Below, piece after piece: positions 21,019-26,106 of a DNA stretch of 26,106 nucleotides (positions are counted from its first letter, which is position 1; every line of letters starts with the position of its first letter). The position numbers and the translations under genes were made by a program. The DNA is from a bacterium. Its GTDB lineage: Bacteria; UBP18; UBA7526. Under the pieces are notes generated by a model. The model searched no databases and was not told the origin of the DNA. It worked only from the letters and a program-made list of their open reading frames with translations. Location: the NCBI GenBank assembly GCA_030615855.1, contig JAUWYL010000019.1, forward strand, positions 1 through 26,106. Direction: 5' to 3'.

Positions 21019-22400
21019 CCTTTCGTTCCTCCCACGATTATCTTTGGAATACGGAGGGTGGGCTGGCCATCTGAGATGGGAACCCCTTGTCCTTCTTTGC
21101 CACAGGTGCCGATCTCAAATCCTAAGTCATTCCCCACCATATCGATCTCTTTCAGAATCTCGGGGCCATTGCCTATTAAGGTTGCACCCCTCACTGGTTT
21201 AGTGATTTTACCATCTTCAATGAGATAACCCTCTTCAACCTCAAAGACGAAATCACCGTTGACGCTATCCACCTGCCCCCCGCCCATCTTCTTAACAAAT
21301 AGTCCTCTTTTTGTTGATTTGATAATCTCTTCTGGATTGCTTTTCCCAGAAGCGATATAGGTATTACTCATCCTGGGGATGGGTCTGTAGTGATAGGACT
21401 GCCTCCTTCCATTCCCTGTCGGGTTTATCTTATCTTTTTTGGCGGTCAGATAGTCATAGAGATAATTCTTTAATATTCCATTTTCGACTAAGACTGTCCT
21501 CTGGGAAGAATTCCCTTCGTCATCGAACCTATAGGAACCCCTCTTATCGGGAAGCGTGGGATCATCGATAACGGTGATTAAAGATGAGGCTATTCTTCTG
21601 CCTATCTTCCCACAGTATTTCGAAGCTCCCTTCTGGATGATGTCTGCCTCCAGGCCATGACCGATGGCCTCGTGAATCATCGTCCCTCCTGCAGAAGAAG
21701 ATAAGATAACGGTCATCTCTCCCGCTGGTGCCTTCTGGGCCTCTAACATTAGGATGGCCCCTTTCGCAGCAATGGTAGCGATCTCTTCTGGAGAAATAGC
21801 ATCGAATATTTCCCAGCCGATAAATCCTCCCTTGGTCTCCGTTCCTGTCTGTAGAATCTCTCTTTCTTTGACAACGACCGTTACGCTGAATAGAAGTTGT
21901 ATCCTTTCATCCTCTGCTAAGGTTCCATTTGAATTGGCAATAGTAATCTTCCTGATGCTATCCCCATAGCCGATCATCACCTGTTTAATTCTTTTGTCTA
22001 TGGAGCGAGCTTTCTTATTGGCTTCCTTTACAATTCTTACCTTATCTTCTATCTCGACTTCTGAAGGAGGTCTTTTTACTTTAAAATTAACATTTGCTTT
22101 AGCTGGCTTGAGATCGATCTTTATCTTCTTTGCTTTGCTAGATATTCCTTTACTCAGCGTTTTGGCAGTTTTGACGAGGCCTTCTTTGCTTAATTTATTG
22201 GTAGAAGTGTAGAATGTTTCACCTTTAGAGATTAGTCTCAAGCCGGCCCCGCTATCAGTTCCAGAGGAGACGACTTCAATCTTATTCTCCTCACAGGAGA
22301 TACTAATGGTCTCCTTCTCCTCAATGAAGACCTCAGCGAAGTTTTCCCCGCCAGAAAGGGTAGTTTCTAAAACTCGAGTTAGGATATTTTCAGAAAACAT
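21015..22400 (-). CDS. tldD: TldD-type metalloprotease
   Basis: A 461-residue TldD/PmbA-family protein. The metal-binding H243-E244-x3-H248 motif (MIHEAIGHGLE) identifies it as the catalytic TldD rather than the PmbA/TldE partner. Other features are FDDEGNSSQRTVLVENGIL, GNGRRQSYHYRPIPRMSNTYI and a closing GKEGQGVPISDGQPTLRI. TldD/TldE complexes cleave unfolded peptides and process some peptide natural products. No tldE is present in the window, so it is either elsewhere or this protein acts alone. The ribosome site is weak. Confidence 0.96.
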   Translation of the reverse strand: MFSENILTRVLETTLSGGENFAEVFIEEKETISISCEENKIEVVSSGTDSGAGLRLISKGETFYTSTNKLSKEGLVKTAKTLSKGISSKAKKIKIDLKPAKANVNFKVKRPPSEVEIEDKVRIVKEANKKARSIDKRIKQVMIGYGDSIRKITIANSNGTLAEDERIQLLFSVTVVVKEREILQTGTETKGGFIGWEIFDAISPEEIATIAAKGAILMLEAQKAPAGEMTVILSSSAGGTMIHEAIGHGLEADIIQKGASKYCGKIGRRIASSLITVIDDPTLPDKRGSYRFDDEGNSSQRTVLVENGILKNYLYDYLTAKKDKINPTGNGRRQSYHYRPIPRMSNTYIASGKSNPEEIIKSTKRGLFVKKMGGGQVDSVNGDFVFEVEEGYLIEDGKITKPVRGATLIGNGPEILKEIDMVGNDLGFEIGTCGKEGQGVPISDGQPTLRIPKIIVGGTKG

Positions 22401-22418
22401 TTTCTTATATGCTTTTTA

Positions 22419-22480
22419 TTCGTGTAGCTTCGTGTTTTGGTTCTTGCATTCTTGCCTAACGGTTCGTGTTTTTTCGTGTC
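22419..22480. repeat. TTCGTGT repeat over the 3' end of mltG
   Basis: Four TTCGTGT units (22419, 22429, 22463 and 22473) lie in the gap before tldD is... read on the plus strand; on the minus strand ACACGAA units encode the last residues of MltG and then continue past its stop. Confidence 0.75.
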
Positions 22481-23460
22481 TTCTGGTATTTCCATACCGC
22501 CCTATTATGCTCTTCTAAACTGGAAGAGAACTCGTGGGTTCCATCATTTCGAGAGACAAAGTAGAGGTAGTTGACATCTGCGGGATATAGGGCAGCCTGA
22601 ATGGCCTCTCTCCCCGGATTTCCTATGGGGCCAGGAGGAAGATCCCGATATCTATAGGTATTATAGGGAGAATCTATTCTAAGATGTTCCTTCTTCAGAT
22701 CTCCATCGAAGGCCTCTCCCAGGGCATAGATGACTGTGGGGTCGGATTGCAAGGGCCTTTTCGCTTTTAATCTATTGTGGAAGACAGCCGAAATAAGGGC
22801 CCTCTCTTCTGGAGCACTGGTCTCCTTCTCAATGATCGAGGCCAGGATAATAATCTCGTGAAAAGTAAACTCTAACTCTTCCGCTCTTCTCCTGTCTTCT
22901 TCGGTCACTTTTTTGTTGAATTGGAAGACCATGAGTTTAATAATCTCTTCTCCCCTCATCCCCTTGGAGACTCGGTAGGTCTCTGGAAAGAGATATCCTT
23001 CCAAGCTCTTTGCTGGGATGCTGAATTGAGAGATAAATTTAGAATCTTTTGTCAATTCGATGAATCTCTCTTTCTCTGCTAAACCTTTCTTCTCTATAAC
23101 TGAGGCAATCTGGCGAGTATTATAACCCTCTGGAATGGTGAAGGGATGGGCAAGGACCTCGCCCCTTTCTATCTTAGAGAGGATCCTGGAAAGGTTCAGA
23201 GAAGAACTTAGTTCATACTCTCCGGCCTGGAGCCTATCTTCTGTCCCTTTCATCTTGGCTAAGACTCTAAAGGTTAAACCATTTCTAATCAGTCTCTCTT
23301 CCTTTAAAAGGCGGGCGATCCTCTTAGCATTCATTCCCCTTGAAATCTCAATGACTTTAACTTGAGAGGACTTAGCATCCAGGGGGATATAAAGTTGGTA
23401 AATAACAATGCTAAGAATGATCAGAATAACGATAACGATTCCAGTATTTTTAAGGTTCAT
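22456..23460 (-). CDS. mltG: Endolytic murein transglycosylase MltG
   Basis: A 334-residue inner-membrane YceG-like enzyme that cuts nascent glycan strands and sets their length. One transmembrane segment (residues 7-24) is followed by a LysM-like region and the catalytic domain with E211 in LASIIEKET, then FHNRLKAKRPLQSDPTVIYALG and YNTYRYRDLPPGPIGNPG. I chose the ATG at 23460 over a TTG at 23472. Its final residues (KTRKNTNR) come from an ACACGAA repeat rather than family sequence. The ruvX-mltG order after alaS is common in bacteria. The ribosome site region (TTGGGGTATTCC) resembles that of the DUF89 gene. Confidence 0.96.
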   Translation of the reverse strand: MNLKNTGIVIVILIILSIVIYQLYIPLDAKSSQVKVIEISRGMNAKRIARLLKEERLIRNGLTFRVLAKMKGTEDRLQAGEYELSSSLNLSRILSKIERGEVLAHPFTIPEGYNTRQIASVIEKKGLAEKERFIELTKDSKFISQFSIPAKSLEGYLFPETYRVSKGMRGEEIIKLMVFQFNKKVTEEDRRRAEELEFTFHEIIILASIIEKETSAPEERALISAVFHNRLKAKRPLQSDPTVIYALGEAFDGDLKKEHLRIDSPYNTYRYRDLPPGPIGNPGREAIQAALYPADVNYLYFVSRNDGTHEFSSSLEEHNRAVWKYQKTRKNTNR

Positions 23461-23602
23461 GGAATACCCCAAATTTGGTTAGGGTTAAGGTTAGGTTGTT
23501 GGTTTAGTTGTTAGGTTAGGTAGTTGGTCTTTAAAAACCTAACCCTTACCCAACTACCAAACCCACTACTTAACCCTAACCCAACTACCGGAGACTTTAG
23601 GC
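23461..23602. repeat. Foldback element, family C, copy 2
   Basis: The GGTTAG/CTAACC foldback fills the whole gap between ruvX and mltG. 23483-23531 is identical to 7756-7804, and the right arm (AACCCTAACCCAACTACC) mirrors the left. It starts 2-3 nt after the ruvX stop, with GACTTTAG shared with copy 1, and ends near the mltG start. Confidence 0.88.
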
Positions 23603-24010
23603 TCAGGATTTTGTTCTTTGGCTGTCTAAGTAACTCTGGAGAATGAGCACTGCGGCCAATTTATCTATTACTTTTTTTCTCTTTGCCCGACTCAAGTCCG
23701 CTCTTAGGAGGACTCTTTCCGCCTCTTTTGTAGTAAGCCTCTCATCCCAGGTAAGAATGGGTAGATTAATCTCCTTCTTTAGTTCTTCGATAAAGTCCAG
23801 AACCTTCTTCCCCTGTTCCCCGATGCTTCCATCCATATTCTTAGGAAGTCCTACCACAATTTTCTCAATATTATAATCGCTTACTGTTTTCTTCAATTCC
23901 TTTATATTCTCGCGCTTTATAATAGAAATCCCCTGGGCAATGTAACCCAGGGGATCTGATACGGCAACCCCGATCCTCTTTTCACCAGCGTCCAATCCCA
24001 TTATTCTCAT
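23603..24010 (-). CDS. ruvX: RuvX/YqgF-type pre-16S rRNA nuclease
   Basis: A 135-residue RNase H-fold protein of the YqgF family, implicated in maturing the 5' end of 16S rRNA and formerly proposed as a Holliday-junction resolvase. Motifs: catalytic D7 in [42 protein letters not shown] and [14 protein letters not shown] with its acidic residues. Length is standard. AAGG lies 8 nt before the ATG. It sits between alaS and mltG, an order often seen in bacteria. Confidence 0.97.
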   Translation of the reverse strand: MRIMGLDAGEKRIGVAVSDPLGYIAQGISIIKRENIKELKKTVSDYNIEKIVVGLPKNMDGSIGEQGKKVLDFIEELKKEINLPILTWDERLTTKEAERVLLRADLSRAKRKKVIDKLAAVLILQSYLDSQRTKS

Positions 24011-24022
24011 TGGTTTTACCTT

Positions 24023-24188
24023 AGTTAATAAGTTGATAAGTCATTGGGTTAGGGTTAAGGTTAGGATGCCCGTTTCGGTTACGTTATTCGGTTACGTAAC
24101 CGTAACCCCTAAACCCCGTTGATAGCGAAGCTTATCTACGGGGTAAACGATACGGGTTTCGTTACCGTAGCCCTTTAACGTAGCCTTT
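24023..24188. repeat. Nested foldback element, family A/B, copy B, overlapping the alaS 3' end
   Basis: Blocks GCCCGTTTCGGTTACG (24068-24083) and CGATACGGGTTTCGTTACCG (24148-24167) match copy A at 19694-19897. An inner hairpin pairs CCCCGT/GATA (24114-24124) with TATC/ACGGGG (24133-24143), one T-T mismatch. The element covers the alaS stop and last codons. Confidence 0.82.
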
Positions 24189-26106
24189 AATTATTTGGAG
24201 GACTTCTTTCAGGGCTTGAGAGAGTTCTGCCGGGTTCTTGCCTCCTGCTTGGGCAAAGTCCTTCCGTCCTCCTCCGCTCCCTTTAACAATCTTTGCTACC
24301 TCTTTTATAATCTGGTTGGCATCCAACTTATCTGTTAAGTCTTTGGTTACCACACAGACCAGTCCCACCTTTTTATCCATCACCGAACCTAAGACGATTA
24401 CTCCCGATTTCAGTTTATCCTTTAGGAGGTCAGAGGCATTGCGTAATTCCTTGATACCCAATCCTTCCATCCTACTTGAGATTACTTTAATTCCTTCTAC
24501 TTTAACTACTTTCTTTATTAACTCCTCTCTTTTCAAAAGGGATTCTCTGCTCTTTAATCTTTTGATCTCTTTCTCCAGTTCTTTTACCCTCTGAACTAAT
24601 CTCTCCACTCTCTCCAGAACTTGAGAGGGCGCTACCTTTAACTCTCTTGCTATCTTAGATAGCAGGCCCTCTCTCTCCTTCATAAATCTATATGCTCCTT
24701 TTCCCGTCAAGGCCTCGATCCTTCTTACTCCAGCGGCAATGCCGCTTTCGCTTACTAACTTAAATAAACCGATTTCGCCCGTGGCCTCTATATGGGTTCC
24801 TCCACAGAGTTCCAGACTAAAATCCCCTATTTTAACCGTCCTCACTCTCTTTCCATACTTCTCACCAACCAGGAAGATAGCCCCTTTCTTCTTTGCTTCC
24901 TCAAACTCCATCATTTTGGCTTCTACTTTAATATTCTCTCTTATCTTTTCATTGACCATCACCTCAACTTGGGAGATCTGTTTATCGGTCAAAGGAGCAA
25001 AGTGGGTGAGGTCAAAGCGCAGCCTGTCGAAAGAGACGAAGGAACCGGTCTGCCTCACGTGCTTTCCTAAGATTTTTCTTAATGCTCCCTGCAATAGATG
25101 GGTGGCGGTATGATTCCGGGCAGTTGACTCTCTCTTCCCTATATCGATACTTGCCTCTATCTTGTCTCCTTTTCTAATACTTCCTTTAACAACTTTTGCC
25201 CTGTGGACGATTATCTCTGGTAATGGCCTCTGGGTATCTAAGACCTCTATCTTAGTTCCTCTCTTAGTAATTATTCCTTTATCTCCTATCTGACCACCTG
25301 CCTCGGAATAGAAGGGAGTAGTATCAAGGATAATATCTATCTCATCCCCGGCCTTTGCCCTTTCTACCCTCTTATCAGCCTTAATGATTGCTAATATCTC
25401 TGCTTTCAAGGTGGCCTTATCATATCCCTTAAATTTTGTGGCCTTCAGTTCTTTCGCCAATCTATTATAGATGGTCTTTACCCTTGATTGGCCGATCTCC
25501 TTCCAGGCCATCCTCCCTCTTTTCCTCTGTTCTTCCATGGCCATATCAAATCCTCTCCTATCTAAGGTTAGGTTATGTTCTGCGGCGATCTCCTGAGTAA
25601 GATCAATAGGTATCCCATAGGTATCGTATAACTCAAAGACCTTCTCTCCTGGAATTTCTTTTCTCTTCTCTATTGATAGATGAAGAAGGAGATCATCGAA
25701 TATCCTCATTCCTTGCCCCAAGGTCTCCAGGAACCTTTTTTCCTCACCCAAGACAATCCTTTCCATATGTTCTTTATCCTTTGATAGTTCTGGATAGGGC
25801 TCTCTCATGATATCGATAACCACCGAGATTAACTTATGGAGATAGGGCTTAGCAAGTCCCAGGTTTCTTCCCTGGGAGAGGACCCTCCGGATAATCCTAC
25901 GAAGAACATATCCCCTTCCCACATTGGAAGGAAGGACTCCATCATAGATCAAGAAGGTAACGGCTCTTATATGATCTGCGATGATGCGCAGCGTCAGATC
26001 CTTTATTTTATCCTGGCCATATCTTACCCCGGATAGAGAAGTAGTATAGTCAATAATTGGCTTCAAGAGGTCGGTGTCAAAAGTATTCTCTTTCTCCTGG
26101 AGAATC
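24162..26106 (-). CDS. alaS: Alanyl-tRNA synthetase, 5' part outside the window
   Basis: The coding frame continues through the right edge, so the N-terminal aminoacylation core is mostly absent. The visible 647 residues begin with ILQEKENTFDTDLLKPIID, the end of the catalytic domain, then RAVTFLIYDGVLPSNVGRGYVLRRIIRR. The editing domain has the HTATHLL zinc motif and the C-G-G-T-H motif (SLELCGGTHIEATGE). The C-Ala region ends after GSGGGRKDFAQAGG. The final residues GYVKGLR and the stop TAA lie within a foldback repeat. It heads the alaS-ruvX-mltG string. Confidence 0.97.
   Translation of the reverse strand, partial: ILQEKENTFDTDLLKPIIDYTTSLSGVRYGQDKIKDLTLRIIADHIRAVTFLIYDGVLPSNVGRGYVLRRIIRRVLSQGRNLGLAKPYLHKLISVVIDIMREPYPELSKDKEHMERIVLGEEKRFLETLGQGMRIFDDLLLHLSIEKRKEIPGEKVFELYDTYGIPIDLTQEIAAEHNLTLDRRGFDMAMEEQRKRGRMAWKEIGQSRVKTIYNRLAKELKATKFKGYDKATLKAEILAIIKADKRVERAKAGDEIDIILDTTPFYSEAGGQIGDKGIITKRGTKIEVLDTQRPLPEIIVHRAKVVKGSIRKGDKIEASIDIGKRESTARNHTATHLLQGALRKILGKHVRQTGSFVSFDRLRFDLTHFAPLTDKQISQVEVMVNEKIRENIKVEAKMMEFEEAKKKGAIFLVGEKYGKRVRTVKIGDFSLELCGGTHIEATGEIGLFKLVSESGIAAGVRRIEALTGKGAYRFMKEREGLLSKIARELKVAPSQVLERVERLVQRVKELEKEIKRLKSRESLLKREELIKKVVKVEGIKVISSRMEGLGIKELRNASDLLKDKLKSGVIVLGSVMDKKVGLVCVVTKDLTDKLDANQIIKEVAKIVKGSGGGRKDFAQAGGKNPAELSQALKEVLQIIKGYVKGLR

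Noticed and set aside
23476-23600. Telomere-like GGTTAG repeats
   Set aside because: They are part of an interspersed foldback element with both GGTTAG and CTAACC arms, inside a gene string; nothing suggests a chromosome end.
26040-26066. A start codon for alaS at 26066
   Set aside because: The TTG there encodes an internal Leu; the frame stays open to the window edge with recognisable AlaRS sequence.

Overview
The window holds a gene-dense stretch of a bacterial chromosome in which every convincing gene lies on the minus strand, so transcription runs from high to low coordinates. The organism looks like an anaerobic or microaerophilic diderm bacterium. It has an outer-membrane beta-barrel protein with a signal peptide and a C-terminal Phe, MltG, FeoAB, a ferredoxin-containing MinD-type ATPase, an orange-protein-like (MTH1175/NifX-type) protein and a split glycine decarboxylase (GcvPA + GcvPB). 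I cannot name the phylum from sequence alone; an uncultivated lineage is plausible given the unusual density of small foldback and tandem repeats between genes. No gene-free stretch exceeds about 300 bases, and most shorter gaps are filled by these repeats. No tRNA, rRNA, CRISPR array, insertion sequence or prophage was seen.

Reading in the direction of transcription: (1) 26106-20743 carries alaS (5' end outside the window), ruvX, mltG, tldD and an HU gene, preceded or followed by repeat elements at nearly every junction. (2) 20571-16818 carries endonuclease V, an acyl-CoA synthetase and an overlapping CoA-disulfide-reductase/NADH-oxidase-like flavoprotein. (3) 16655-12017 is a complete glycine cleavage set in the order gcvT, gcvH, gcvPA, gcvPB. 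(4) 11973-8530 is an iron module: a Fur-family regulator, feoA, feoB and an outer-membrane barrel gene, closed by a strong terminator. Three of its promoters share one 23-bp dyad operator. (5) 8351-6054 starts with a second Fur-family regulator that has its own, different palindromic operator. It continues with two Gly-rich DUF5320 genes and the MTH1175-like gene, closed by a second terminator. (6) 5999-37 is a tightly overlapping run: DUF89 protein, metallo-beta-lactamase-fold protein, peptide deformylase, Nudix hydrolase, a third DUF5320 protein, a secreted phospholipase D-fold protein, the MinD-type ferredoxin ATPase, a YggS/PLPBP protein and a polytopic membrane protein of unknown function.

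Two themes stand out. The first is metal handling: two Fur paralogues with distinct operators, Feo iron uptake with a co-regulated barrel, and an orange-protein-like set (MTH1175-like protein, three DUF5320 proteins and a MinD/ferredoxin ATPase) in which the MTH1175-like protein and one DUF5320 protein share the same C-terminal coiled coil. The second is repeats: at least six families of foldback or tandem repeats abut genes, and several run into coding sequence, supplying C-terminal codons and stop codons (alaS, mltG, nfi, gcvPA). In gcvPB a duplicated palindromic 27-bp unit is inserted in frame.
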